Origin: Triticum aestivum
Lineage: Eukaryota > Streptophyta > Magnoliopsida > Poales > Poaceae
Length of the DNA stretch: 64,000 nucleotides
Assembly: GCF_018294505.1 (NCBI RefSeq)
Contig: NC_057796.1
Coordinates: 187,016,270-187,080,269 of the forward strand
Direction: 5' to 3'
Notes under the pieces: model-generated
Database searches by the model: none
What the model saw: only the letters and a program-made list of their open reading frames with translations
Told to the model about the DNA's origin: nothing
Translations under genes and position numbers: made by a program
Shown here: positions 45,665-57,439 of the stretch, in pieces
How the letters are laid out: the number at the start of each line of letters is the position of its first letter
Numbering within the stretch: position 1 is the first letter of the stretch

Positions 45665-46904
45665 TGATGACCCACAAGTATAGGGGATCAACTGTAGCTC
45701 TTTTCGAAAATTAAGAGTGTCGAACCCAACGAGGAGCAGAAGGAAATGACAAGTGGTTTTCAACAAGGTAATTTCTGCAAGTGCTGAAATTGTAAGTAAC
45801 AGAGTAGTTTGATAGCAAGATAATTTGTAACGAGCAACTAACGATAATAATAGCAAAAGTGCAGCAAGGTAGCCCAATCCTTTTGAGGCAAAGGGCAGGC
45901 CAAAATGGTCTCTTATAATAGGCAAAGCGTTCTTGAGGGTACACGGGAATTTCATCTAGTCACTTTCATCATGTTGATTCGATTCGTGTTCGCTACTTTG
46001 ATAATTTGGGCCTGGGTGAGTATGTTGCATGTAGTCGGCGTTCACATGACACCACTAAGGGAATCACAACATACATACTATCAAAATATCGAACACATAT
46101 CAAGTTCACATGATTATTTGCAACATGATTTCTCCCGTGACCTCAAGAACAGAGGGCTATTAAATAGCATATTGGATCTAAACTTATAATCTTCCACCAA
46201 GTAAACCATATAGTAATCAACTACAAGACGTAATCAACACTACTACTCACCCACAAGCACCAATCTATAGTTCCGGTAACAAGATTGAACACAAGAGATG
46301 AACTAGAGTTTGATGTGAGATGGTGATGTTCAAGATGTTGATGGAGATTGCTCTCCCCAAGATGGGAGAGTTGTTGATGATGATGATGACGATGGTTTCC
46401 CCCTCCGGGAGGGAAGTTCCCCCGACGGAATTGCTCCACCAGAGGGGAAAAGTGCTCCTGCCCAAGTTCCGCCTCGAGACGGCGTAGCTCCGTCCCGAAA
46501 ATCCTCTCATTTTTTCTAGGTCAAAATGACCTATATACCAGAAGATGGGCAGCAGAGGTGGGCCTGGGTGAGCACAACCCACCAGGGTGTGCCTGGGGGC
46601 CCAGGCGCGCCCTGGTGTCTTGTGCTCACCAGGGTGGCCCTCCTCTGGTACTTATTTGCTCCAATATTCTTCATATATTCCATAAAAATTCTCCGTAAAG
46701 TTTCAGCTTGTTTGGAGTTGTGCAGAATAGGTAGCCTGACGTAGCTTTTCCAGGTCCATATTTCCAGCTGCCGAAATTCTCCCTCTTTGTGTGTACCTTG
46801 CATATTATGAGAGAAAAGGCATTAGAATTACTCCAAAAAGCATTATTACGCATAAAAACATCATAAATAACAGTAGGAAAACATGATGCAAAATGGATGT
46901 ATCA
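45665..46904 (-). repeat. Solo LTR, Athila-type (same subfamily as 35674-44261)
   Basis: 1,240 bp, TGATGACCCAC…GGATGTATCA, flanked by gatac (45660-45664) and tatac (46905-46909), a 4/5 match. There is no internal sequence on either side, so it is the product of LTR-LTR recombination. About 300 bp are missing near 46010-46030, where 'gataatttgggc' jumps to 'tgcatgtagtcggcg'. Confidence 0.85.
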
Positions 46905-47755
46905 TATACCAATACACAAGTCACAAAAAAAATGATGAGCGATGCAACCATAGTGTACTGGCACCAATATGTGTAAGGCACTATACCAGAAATGACTTGG
47001 AAAACTAGTACTACTAGTATGAAAGATATACCTCCAAATATTCTATGGTGACTTTTTTCCTCAAGGCAACTCTCCAGCCAAATCAAAACAGATCAACACT
47101 TTCCCTCTCTCTCTCTCTCTCTCTCTCTTTGCAATCTCCACTTCTTTGGAGTAATAGTATTTATGTGACTCTCTCGGTCTATCCCCAACTCTTTGTTTTT
47201 CCAAACTATGACTCTCTCTTATTCTATTCGGAGTCTCTCTCCAAAATAAATAAATCTGATACGACGTGTGACAAATCCTAGTACTACTACTCTCTACTCC
47301 TAATGGATCAGTTGGTTGCCTGGTATGGTTTATTTTCGTCCGGTTTTTCTTCTTCTCCCCTCTCACCACCGGTTTAATTTCGCCTCACCTACCACCGGTC
47401 TAATCATTATCTGAAACAACAAATTAAATACAGTCGTCGCCTTTCCTAATGCTAAAACTCCATTCTCACCAGAATCAAAACTTCCCAAAAAAGTTCTCCT
47501 TGCCATACCTTAATCGTGACCTCCTAATCATCATGAGGCATTATTTCCATCTATTTCTCAGCTGAATTAGAACTTTCCAAAACTTTGTCTGACCGAATCA
47601 CAATTTTCCTTCCTTCCCTATCATATCTCAATCGAATCATGATCTATAGGTAAGTCGTTTCGTTCTCCACCTCGCACGGGTTGTACTGATTTTTTATCAT
47701 GGTTTGGCCCCTGCTGTACAAGCCGCTCGACTCCTCCCTCACTCAACTCCTCCAC
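46905..47755. other. Low-repeat segment, possible upstream region of a host gene
   Basis: No ORF or repeat recognised apart from a CT microsatellite. It contains several pyrimidine-rich blocks. When the following solo LTR is removed it joins the ORF at 51477. Confidence 0.4.
47105..47128. repeat. (CT)n microsatellite
   Basis: About 12 CT units. Confidence 0.9.
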
Positions 47756-50700
47756 TGAGCGACCCGACCCAAATGGATCAAAGTCTCTGTGCTTAAGTGT
47801 CATCCCTGGATCGGTATGCTGACACACACAGTACTCGAGGATTTATAACAGAGGTAAATCACATGTATAAAGTTACATAAATACTATTATCTCAATCCAT
47901 ATAGCGGAAGTAACAACAAAGTTGTGGAGTTCCCAACAACGCCAACGGCAAAGTTGAGTATAGACATCGTAACCCTAACGTATCACTTATTCGTCGAAAT
48001 AATCCTGCAACATGAGACGTTGCAGCCATGTAGTCAGTACATTAAATGTACTGGCAATTTCACACCATAGAATAATAATGAGAATTGTCTATCTCTAAAT
48101 GCATATTTGGCTGGTGGAGGCTGTAAGTTTAAATTTTGCATAAAGCTAATTTTTTCCTACAACAAAGGATTTACATTTATTTTATTTTACTACCAAGTTT
48201 GTGCCATTATTGAGAAGGTTCCTCCAACTCAATCCCAAAATTACCATGTAATAATATTAATAACCCAACAATTTCATTAAGTAAAGTGATGAGATCAACC
48301 AATAATTCAAATACCAGATACTCAAGATGTCCATAACCGGGGACACGGCTAATCATGATTAGTTTGTACACTCTGCAGAGGTTTGCACACTTTTCCCCAC
48401 AAGACTCGATCTCCTCCATTGAATTTCTCGCACTACAAGATGTTTGAGAAATGGATGATCGAGACACAGTCTTTCCGAAGCATTAACTCTTTACTCTGGG
48501 TAGATAGTACCACCTACTTTCCCCTACATCTGCTAGCCTACCACTGAAAGAGGTCACACAACGTACTCAACTATGCCAGAGCCATACTCAACTATGCCAG
48601 AGCCCATAATGGCTTGTGGCTGCACACGGAAGTTTCTAGCATGAATAATCTTATGATCCCTTTGAGCCTGGGTGGCATTCCATAGGGTGATCACACGGGT
48701 ACTCCGGGATCCCCTTGGGCAAGCACTGGGTTCTCCAGGTGCACGGGAAAACCACTTGGTGCTCCAGGGTGCCCCCAACCATTCCACCCAGATGTGTATT
48801 AAAGTAGCCACCTTAAGTTTCCCTTAGGTAATATTACTCTCGCAACTTTCATGAATCTCACATACCAATCCACGTCTATGAGCATGGCTAAGCAATACGT
48901 AACAAAGCGTATGTTCCCGGGGTGATCAAAGGTAATATGTTCCTACCTCATGAACTACATAGCCATGCCCCAGTTCACAAATCCTTCTCATGCAATTATT
49001 TGAGGGGTGAAACTAAAGCATAAAAGCTGGGTATGAAAAATATGATCAAAGTGTGAACTTGCCTTATACTGTTGATGAAGATTCTTCGCACTCATAACTG
49101 CTGATAGTTCTACTCGTCACACTCCGTTCAATCTACCGTAAGCAAGCAAGTATAATCAAACATAAGCAATCACTCAAAAAAACAAGTAAAAGACTTATGA
49201 AATCAAAAGAACCAAATTAAGATTTCTGGACAAGGACATTTTAATTGTATGAAAATCATGTGATCATGGTTCTAGAGGATAGTAGGGATCTAGGGCTTCA
49301 ATTTGCAAAAAGAATCAAATCAAACGGAGTCATATATTGAAAGTTATGGCCTAAAAGAGTTGGAATTTGAATCTGGTCTAATCTAAGTTTGAAAGTGGTA
49401 AAAATATAACTTGATAGGCTCACTGGATAGATGGAATCATGATGAAAATTTTGGCATTGTTTCATCAAAAACAGAACTCCGGTTCAAAAGTTATGATCAA
49501 AGGAAGGTTTGAACTAGATTTGAATTTAAATAAATTTGATTTGCTCAATCTCCAAAATCCACTATTTAATGGAAAGTGTATGTCACAAGGAGTATTTTGC
49601 AAAAAAGAAACACCTAAATCAGAGTTACGGATAAAAAGTTGGAGGGTTTTGAAGTTTAGCGGCTGTTCTGAAAAATCCAGGGACTAATCTGTGAAGAGAA
49701 TATTTGCCACGGGGTTCCATGTGGCGCAACACTACTGGATAGAGACTGTTCGCTCTGGATCTAATCTAGTGAACATCCGCTAATCAGAAGAAAACACGTT
49801 GGCCTAAAAGAAAAAATAAGATCTAATCTAGACCTTAGATTTTGGATCTAACGATGGTAGAATAATAACCGCTCTGGCTAACTAAAATCCGTTTTATTTG
49901 TTAATGGTCGGTTCACTGGTTGAATCGAACAAACAAAAAAACATGAAAGAACAGAGGAGGAGACGGGGAACAGGGGAGGTGGTGCGCTTACAGGGGTATG
50001 GTCGCCGGCTCAGGCGGCGACTCCGGCGAGGCAGGCGAAGGCAGGGAGGGGCGGCGGGTCGCGGGGCAAGGGCGGCGGCTCTGGTGTGGCGTCGGGTGGC
50101 CCTGGGTGACGGGGTCGGGCAGGGGCCCCTGGGACGGAGCTCAGAGCTTGAGTGGCTCGCCGTCGATGGTGCCGCAGCTTCGGGTGGTGATCGTGACGAT
50201 CGTCCTGGTGGTCTTCGGGGTTGGAGAGGAGAAGGACGGGGTCCACCTCCGCACGGAGGTCACGCGGATGACCACAGAAGAGTCGGGGATGGCCTATGGC
50301 CACGACAGTGTCCGGCTGAAGCTCGGGTGGCTGGGGTGTTGGCAATGGCGATGGTGGCTGAGGGCTCCTCCAGCGAGATCGAGTTAGGGCGAAACTGGCA
50401 TGAGAGCTTGAGGTTTTCCCGAAAATCGGACGGGGAGGGGTAGGGGAGTATTTATAGGTGGCAAATCTTGCGGAAGGGGTTGCGGAGATCGATCGAATCG
50501 ATGAATTTGATTCGCTTCTGTTGCCGTGTACGTGCAGGTGTTCTTCTGTCTTGGGGAGGAAGAAGAACGGGCGGGCCCCAGTTGTCAGTGGGGGAGGGAA
50601 CGAGAGAGGGGATCGATCGACCGAGCGGGGGAGGTTTCGGTGCGGGGCCGGCCGCTGTGGTCTAGTGGGCCGGTGGGGCAAATGGGTTGCGGCCAGATTT

Positions 50701-51456
50701 TTTTTATAAGTAAACAGAGAATAAAACTAATACAAAGGTGAATAAATAGAAATTATACATAGACATATAATATATCAAAATTTTAAGGAAAAGAAATCCA
50801 AAAACATGAACATACTTGCATAGGCAAATAGAATACAAAAAATTCACAAAAGCCAAACAGTACTGCTGTTGAAATAAAACCCAATAAAAATCATTTTTAA
50901 AATACCAAAATGATTTCAAACTCATTTCTCTCCATTTTTCTACTGTAGGGAATCATTTACCCTATTTTCCGTATATTTATTTTTGAAGAAAAATAATTTT
51001 CAATAAAAACCAAATAACTCTGAATTGAAAATGGGTTTCAAAATAACTTCAAAGGGACTTTTAGTTTGATTCTTTGAAACTTCCAACTCTCTTTCTTAGC
51101 ATTTGAAGAAGTCATTTTATCTTCTCTCATGAAACTCATTGAGTTGCATAAAGTTTCCGAATTTGAAATAGTTCCAAATGCAATTCAAATCTTTTCAAAA
51201 CCCTTTTCATTTATTTAAATGGAAGAAGTCATATATCTTCACTCCAGGGTTTTGTGATGAAATGAATTCGAAGTCATGGAGATCGTAAATGCAAAAATGA
51301 AAGTTTTGGAAAGTCCTTTTATTCCCTCTCATTTAACTTTCAAAAAGTTTCAAATTTCACTCAATTTCACACAAGCAACTACACCACAATCAAACAATCA
51401 ACCAAAACTATTTATTTATTATACCATTCCAAAATTTAGAATTTTGGGATGTTACA
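47756..51456 (-). repeat. Solo LTR, 3.7 kb, unnamed Gypsy-type family
   Basis: Plus-strand edges TGAGCGACCCGACCC and …GGGATGTTACA, flanked by a perfect TCCAC duplication (47751-47755 and 51457-51461). On the minus strand it starts TGTAACATCCCAAAA. It shares many phrases with the solo LTR at 52847 (tgtcatccctggatc, ggcacggctaatcatgatt, gcttgtggctgcacac, atgatccctttgagcctggg), so same family. No internal domain is present. Overlapping frames in the GC-rich part (49960-50700) are on both strands and are not genes. Confidence 0.9.
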
Positions 51457-51476
51457 TCCACCCTATCTTCTTCTTC

Positions 51477-51857
51477 ATGGTGAGGGACCCAGGCAGCGAT
51501 GCGTGCCCGTTATGCAGCAGCGAGGAGGACCAGGAAGCGGTGATGGCCAGCCCGTGCTCGTCACGTGAACCCATTCCCCATCAGGTCATGCTGGTGTGTT
51601 ACGGGTGTAGGTGCACTGATGCGGAGCATCCTATGGACATCACCATGTCAAGAGTCCGTTCGGCAAGTGACACGTGTGACATCTACTTCACATACATAAA
51701 GGTGAATCATCTCCTTTACACGTGCTCACTTGACACCTTCGAGGATGGTATACTACTTGACACTCCACTCGTGTGCATGCATAGGTATTCTCGGAACACT
51801 ACAGACGACGAGGAGGAGTGCGAGCGCCAAGGAACAACTACACCATCCGCGAGGTAA
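51477..51857 (+). CDS. Possible host-gene fragment, 126 codons, two CxxC pairs
   Basis: ATG at 51477 in the context cttcttcATGGTG. The protein begins MVRDPGSDACPLCSSEEDQ and has C10-x2-C13 and C41-x2-C44 (CYGC), which could bind one zinc ion; the rest is mixed and ends TTTPSAR. I do not recognise the family. Just upstream lies the 3.7-kb solo LTR, whose removal joins the ORF to a CT-rich segment at 46905-47755 that could be a promoter or 5' UTR. Downstream it passes directly into the pol-less element at ~51.86 kb. It could be a first exon, a gene fragment or a chance frame inside the next LTR. Confidence 0.3.
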   Translation: MVRDPGSDACPLCSSEEDQEAVMASPCSSREPIPHQVMLVCYGCRCTDAEHPMDITMSRVRSASDTCDIYFTYIKVNHLLYTCSLDTFEDGILLDTPLVCMHRYSRNTTDDEEECERQGTTTPSAR

Positions 51858-51905
51858 GCCTGGAAGCGACGACGGAAGAAGACGGAGCTGCTTAAGCTAC
51901 AGCAG

Positions 51906-52148
51906 CCGGACATCCGGGCCAGAGGCTGGACATCCGGCGCCTGTGCAGCCGCCAAGGAGCTGCACCAATAGACGGCCAACAGCATCAGCGGCCGGACATC
52001 CGGCGCCTCGCCAAAGCCCGGACATCCGGCACCTCCCCGGAAATCCAGCATCGACGACAGAACGCACCAGAAGTTTGGCCACTTCAGCCCGGACATCCGG
52101 CGCCTCCTGAAGCCCCAGACATCCGGCCCCCAGCCCAGACATCCGGCA
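51906..52148 (+). repeat. Array of CCGGACATCCGG motifs
   Basis: Seven copies of (c)(c/a)GGACATCCGG(c) or its CAGACATCCGG variant in ~240 bp, spaced irregularly by ~10-60 bp. The core CCGGA-CA-TCCGG is a 12-bp palindrome. More copies and one inverted variant (cggatgtccg) occur in the leader at ~55662-55770. Confidence 0.85.
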
Positions 52149-52216
52149 CTTGCGCGTGCACAGCCGGGCCAGAGGCCCATGTATCCCCTCCTCACTTACC
52201 CCTTCATGGACTAGCC

Positions 52217-52224
52217 TATATATA
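52217..52224 (+). promoter_or_regulatory. TATA box of the pol-less element's LTR
   Basis: TATATATA in the context gcctatatatactccatc, ~380 bp before the LTR end and just after the motif array. Confidence 0.55.
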
Positions 52225-52605
52225 CTCCATCACCTTCCTCTAGTTAGGGTTAGCAAAGGATTAGCTCATTTGAGGTAGAGCTTTGCTCATCCATTACGGA
52301 TCTACTCCACGAGAGAGACCGCGGCCCCTCTATGGAGAAGATCACCTTGGATTCAAGACCCCCTCTTGGGTGGCCCCCTACAAGACCTCCTCATGGAGAT
52401 GAACCCTACCTTGTATCTTTCCCTTTGTTGTTCATGTACCTTGTGGATCTTGGGTGTTTGATTGTCTAGTGGATGTGTGATTGGACTTGTTCTTGAGTGT
52501 TTCCCCTTGTGATTTCTCTCCGTTCTTCCCCGTGTTCTTCGTGTCTTCGCGGGATCCGCTCCTTTCGTGAAAGGCCGGCCGTATAGGGTTCCACCCTACA
52601 TCATC

Positions 52606-52620
52606 TTGGTATCATGAGCC
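52606..52620 (+). other. Primer-binding site (tRNA-iMet type)
   Basis: TTGGTATCATGAGCC, matching the initiator-Met site TGGTATCAGAGC with small differences, six bases after the LTR end …ccctaca. Confidence 0.7.
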
Positions 52621-52846
52621 ACGTTGATCATGATTTCGGAGCCCCCCTCTTTGTTTTCTAGCCTAGTTTTGTTGATTTCGTCATAAATTCGAAAATCCCC
52701 ACCAAAAATAGCCCCCAATTTTTTTTGTGATTTGTTGGTTTGATGATGTTTTGTTGATTTTGATCTATGGATTTGCTTGGTTTCGAGTGGGTCTAGCTTT
52801 TCCCCAAGTTTCCCAACCTTCCATCCACGAAATCTCTCCAATTTTG
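52621..52846 (+). other. Leader of the pol-less element, first part
   Basis: Non-coding leader, cut at 52846 by a solo LTR and continuing at 55588. Confidence 0.6.
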
Positions 52847-55587
52847 TGTAGCGACCAGACCTCAAACAGTCTGTGCTCTATGCTTTAGTGTCATCCCTGG
52901 ATCAGTAATGCTGACACGCACAGTACAAATGGAGGATTTATAACAGAGTAGCAATCACACACTTATCACATCGAGTTTCTCAAAAGAGAAATAAGTATGA
53001 TAAATATGGCTTAAGGCCATCTAATACGATAACAGCGGAAGACTTGGAAGATAAGTGAGTCCATCAACTCCAACGGCATCACTGAGTATAAGACCACGAC
53101 CTAAGGCACCTTACTCGTCGTCTGAAAAGTCTGCAACATAAAGCGTTGCAGCCCAAAAATGGGTCAGCACCTGGAATATGCTGGCCATGTAACACATAGA
53201 GAGTCATGAACATAATAATGCTATACTACATGCATATATGGCTGGTAGAAGGCTCTATGGTTACAGCTTTGCGAACAGCCAATTTTTCCCTACTGCAAAG
53301 GAATAAATTTTGTTTAACTATCATGGTGGTTGTTAAACATTGAGAATGGTTGATAGCATTCTCAATCCCAATTAAGTATCATCATTAACCCAACAATATT
53401 AATTAAAGTAACATGGTGATGAGATTCACATGATAATCCAAGTACTAGATACTCAAGATGTCCATAACTGGGGACACGGCTAATCATGATTAGTTTGTAC
53501 ACTCTGCAGAGGTTTGTGCACTTTTCCCCACAAGACTCGATCGCCTCCGCTTGATTCTCGCACTACATGATGTTTGAGAAACGGATGACCGAGACACAGT
53601 CTTTCAGAAACAATAACTCTTTACTCCGGGTGGACAGTTACACCTACTTTCCCCTACATCTGCTAGCCCACCTCTTCAAGAGATCATGTAACCTACTCAA
53701 CTATGCTAGAGCCCATAATAGCTTGTGGCTGCACACAGAAGTTTCTAGCATGAATAATCTTATGATCCCTTTGAGCCTGGGTGGCGGTCCTTAGAAAAAC
53801 AGGCAACACTGGGTTCTCCAGGTACCTCAATCCACCCAGATGTGAGTTTTAGTAGCCACCTTAAGTAAACCATTAATTAACAATCTCACATCTGTCGTGA
53901 ATATCTCTCAAACCCAATCCACGTCTACTAGCATAGCATAGCGATATAAGCAAACATAGAAGTAACTCCCAAGGGTTTGATAATAAACAGGTAATAGGTA
54001 CTACCTCAACTACATCCCAATACCCACAATTTAATTAGATCCTAACCATGCAATTTTTGAGGGTTGGTCTAATGCAATAAAACTAGGTAGTAAAAGATAT
54101 GATCAACGTGTTACTTACCTTGCTGATGATCCGTGAAACTTAGCGATTCGAAGTAGCAAGCGGCGCACTCTGGTACTCTATCGCAAACAAACAAGCATAC
54201 AATAAGCACTCATCTAATGCACAGGTAAAACTCCAATAACGATCTAACCAGAAAGTTCAACTTAAGAACTCCGGTTTGCAAAAAGAATCAAATCAAACGA
54301 AGCAACGAATGTCAAATGGCGAAAGAAACAAGCTTCGTTTACTAATTTGGATCTAGGTCAAATTTTACAGTAGCAAAAACTTGTTTGAGTGGGTTAAACG
54401 GAAAGAGAATTTTGAGACGAAACTCTAGGCGCTTGAATCGCCTGATTCCGATAAACGAGCGAAAAGATAAACGAAAACGAAAATCTGATCAGAAATCGCG
54501 ATCTGGATTAATCTCGGAAAATCCGACGAAAAAGAAAACTGACGAACAGTTAAACGAACGGACGTTCGTTAACCGCGACTAACCGACGAACACGTTCGTT
54601 AAAACGAACGGGTCGGTGAACATTCACTAATTAAATAAACCAAAAAGAAATAAACCAATCTATAAAAAAAACTAGGGTTTCGAAAAAAATAAACCGGGGT
54701 GGTTTTTTTAAAAAACCGGACGGCGAACGACGGCGGCTCCGGCTAACCTCCGGCGAGGCTCGGGACGGGCTCCGGCGGGTCGGGCGAGGGCGGCGAGGGG
54801 CGGCGGGGCTGCGGGCGTCGAAGGGCGGCGAGGGCGGCGGCGTACGGCGTAGGGGCGGCGAGCTCCTCGGCCGGCGGCGGCGGCTTCGGGTCGGGCGGGG
54901 ACGGGGTGAGGAGAGGGCGGGGGGGCTGGGGTATAAAAGGAGGGGGTGCTGTGGGGGAGGGGGCAAGGTGGCGGGCGGCGTCGTGCTCGAGCGGGACTCG
55001 AGCAGCGGCGGCGCTGTCGTGCCCGAGAGGGAGACGGGGCGCGGGGCAGCTGGGCCGTCGGCTGGGCTTTGGCCCAGTCGGCGCGCTCGGCGTTTTTTTT
55101 AAATAATTCCGCCGGATCTAAAAAAATCATAGAAAAATAAATAAAAATCCAAAAATGCTAAAACAAATTTTCACCGTCTAAATAAAATAATTAGAACAAG
55201 ATGAACATTTTTCTTGGCCCAAAATGCAGTTTTGAAAACGTGCAATTTTTCTAATGCATTTAAAATTGCAAATAAAACCCGAATAAAATCCAATATTTGA
55301 TTTTAATATTTTTCCTCCAATATTTCAATTATTTTGGAGAAGTCATATTTTCTCCTCTCATTTATTTTAATATGAAATATTTTTCGGAGAGAAAAATAAT
55401 TAAAACCAAAAATTCTCGTTTTATTATTTGATAAAATCAAATATGAAAACCGGGAAAAATCCCCAACTCTCTCCGAGGGTCCTTGAGTTGCTTAGGATTT
55501 TCGAGGATTTGCCAAAATGCAATAAAATACGCTATGCAATGATGATCTAATGTATAACATTCCAAATTGAAAATTTGGGATGTTACA
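52847..55587 (-). repeat. Solo LTR, 2.7 kb, same family as 47756-51456
   Basis: TGTAGCGACCAGACC at one edge and GGGATGTTACA at the other, flanked by a perfect TTTTG duplication (52842-52846 and 55588-55592). On the minus strand it starts TGTAACATCCCAAATTTTC. The GC-rich part near 54720-55090 opens several overlapping frames on both strands with low-complexity Pro/Arg/Gly text; they are not genes. No internal domain on either side. Confidence 0.9.
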
Positions 55588-57439
55588 TTTTGCCCTTGAA
55601 ATCATCCATTTCCGCCCCCAAATCGAGTTTCGAAGTCCAAATCCCGATTTGGAATCGTAGGGCCGGACATCCGGGCCCCAAGCCGGACATCCGGCTCCTG
55701 GAGCACCAAAATCCGCAAGTTTCTAGACATCAGGTCCCGGATATCCGGCCCCGACCCCGGATGTCCGACCCCTGGAGCATTAGCCTCCCGTGTTTCACCG
55801 TTTTGACCGTAACTTTCACATCCAGAGTTTGATTTTCGCGTTCTTTAGCTCGTTGAGTAGCTATTGACATCCTCTATCCATCTAGATAGTTACATCACCA
55901 TTTGACTCCATCAAAGTTTTGGCACTTTGGCATCTTTGCCTAGGGCTTCCGCCATAACTTCCACATAACCACCACCGACTTCCGCAACCTAACCAATTTT
56001 TTTGTTCCCTTAGCATTTGTGGTTATTTGAGTTGTGATTCGAGTCTCCTAAGGTGTTTCGGATACTTAGGGATGATCGCTTCTTCATCAACCACCACCAT
56101 AACTTACCCACCATACACTTCCGCCACCCAAACTTAACCCAAGTTCGTTTGTGTTGTGAGTTGTGTCTCCTAAGGTGTTTCGGCTACTTAGGGACCGTGC
56201 TTCCAACTCTGACACCGTGAGTAGTTCACCACCTTACCCTCCACTTCCGCATTGCGTCTCAAAACACATCATTGCATTTCTGCAATCCCTTTGAGCTTAC
56301 GCAACCACCACCGCTTTCCCGCTACCACCATTTGACATTTGCGTTTGAGATTTTGAGTTCGCGGTTTTTTTTCCGTTTCCTAAGGTGTTTCGGCTACATA
56401 GGGACGAGTCTCCATCATCTTGGTATCTCCATCAAGATCATCGCAACTCATCATCGCCTCGAGGTCATCATCGACTTTGACCACTTCACCATCATCCGCC
56501 TGTGCCTTACAAACCAGAAACCTTCGACGGTAACCTCCATATCATCTTGGTATCGTGGTATCCCTCCATGGTATATTCCCTTGCACTTGCATTGATAACC
56601 CCTAGCCCATTTTGTGTCACTTGCCTATCGAGACTAACCATTTGAGTATTGCCGGCAACGTTACTTGTGCACATTAGTGATCATTGGTCTACACCTTCCA
56701 TTGCATACCTACCATATCATATTGGTATCATCATATCATCGCTTGTGCCAAATGTTTGTTTCCGCATATACACAATTGCTATCTTGGTTTGTGCATTTCG
56801 CATTGTGGCCATCAAAAAAAGAGAATAAGCTTTTAAGCAAAGAAAAAGAGAAAGAGCAAAGAAGCTTGTAAGCAAGTGCCATAGCATCATACCACATTGC
56901 ACATAAGATTGTCATATCCGATCATCTTGGATCATCTTGAGAAACACCGGGAACCATACATACATAAAATACTTGGGATAGAAGTTGATACATTTTGCAT
57001 ATCATAGGTTGTGCACAAGTGTCGTATCCGCCTATTGAGCAATCGTGCTAGCGTCTATCTTGAGTTGTGCAACACGACCGTTTTCCGTGGACTCCATATT
57101 TTGTGCTCATTCCTTGGTTGCACGACCCCATTTATCTATCCGTGTGTGCGTTTCGGTGTGCCATTCATTGTTATTGGTCTACTTGTTTCACTTGCGAATT
57201 TTTGAATCTCTTTCAACATCATTGACTCTTGCTAACATTTTGCATTAAATTTTTGTGCCACTATCCTCACCAAGCTACTCCATAAGCTTTACTTGATAGG
57301 TGTGAGTGAACAAGTCCGGTACCAATTCCACTATTCTTTCATCTCACATTGAGTGAAACGAGATACATCCTCAACTTTGGGAAAAGATAGATTGGTATTG
57401 TTTATCTCATTTCCTACTCACCTCTACTCGAGTCTTGTG
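55588..57439 (+). other. Leader of the pol-less element, second part
   Basis: About 1.85 kb, non-coding. Contains GGACATCCGG motifs at 55662-55770 and three copies of cctaaggtgtttcgg(a/c)tac(t/a)tag (near 56050, 56169 and 56380). Several scattered atcttggtatc phrases (56419, 56542, 56723) resemble the primer-binding site. Confidence 0.6.

Noticed and set aside
49898..50681. 181- and 223-codon frames on opposite strands in a GC-rich block
   Set aside because: They overlap each other inside a solo LTR, have low-complexity Arg/Gly/Pro composition and no domain. GC richness alone removes stops.
54631..55140. 140-codon Pro/Arg-rich minus-strand frame and its shadows
   Set aside because: Same situation in the GC-rich part of the second solo LTR of that family.
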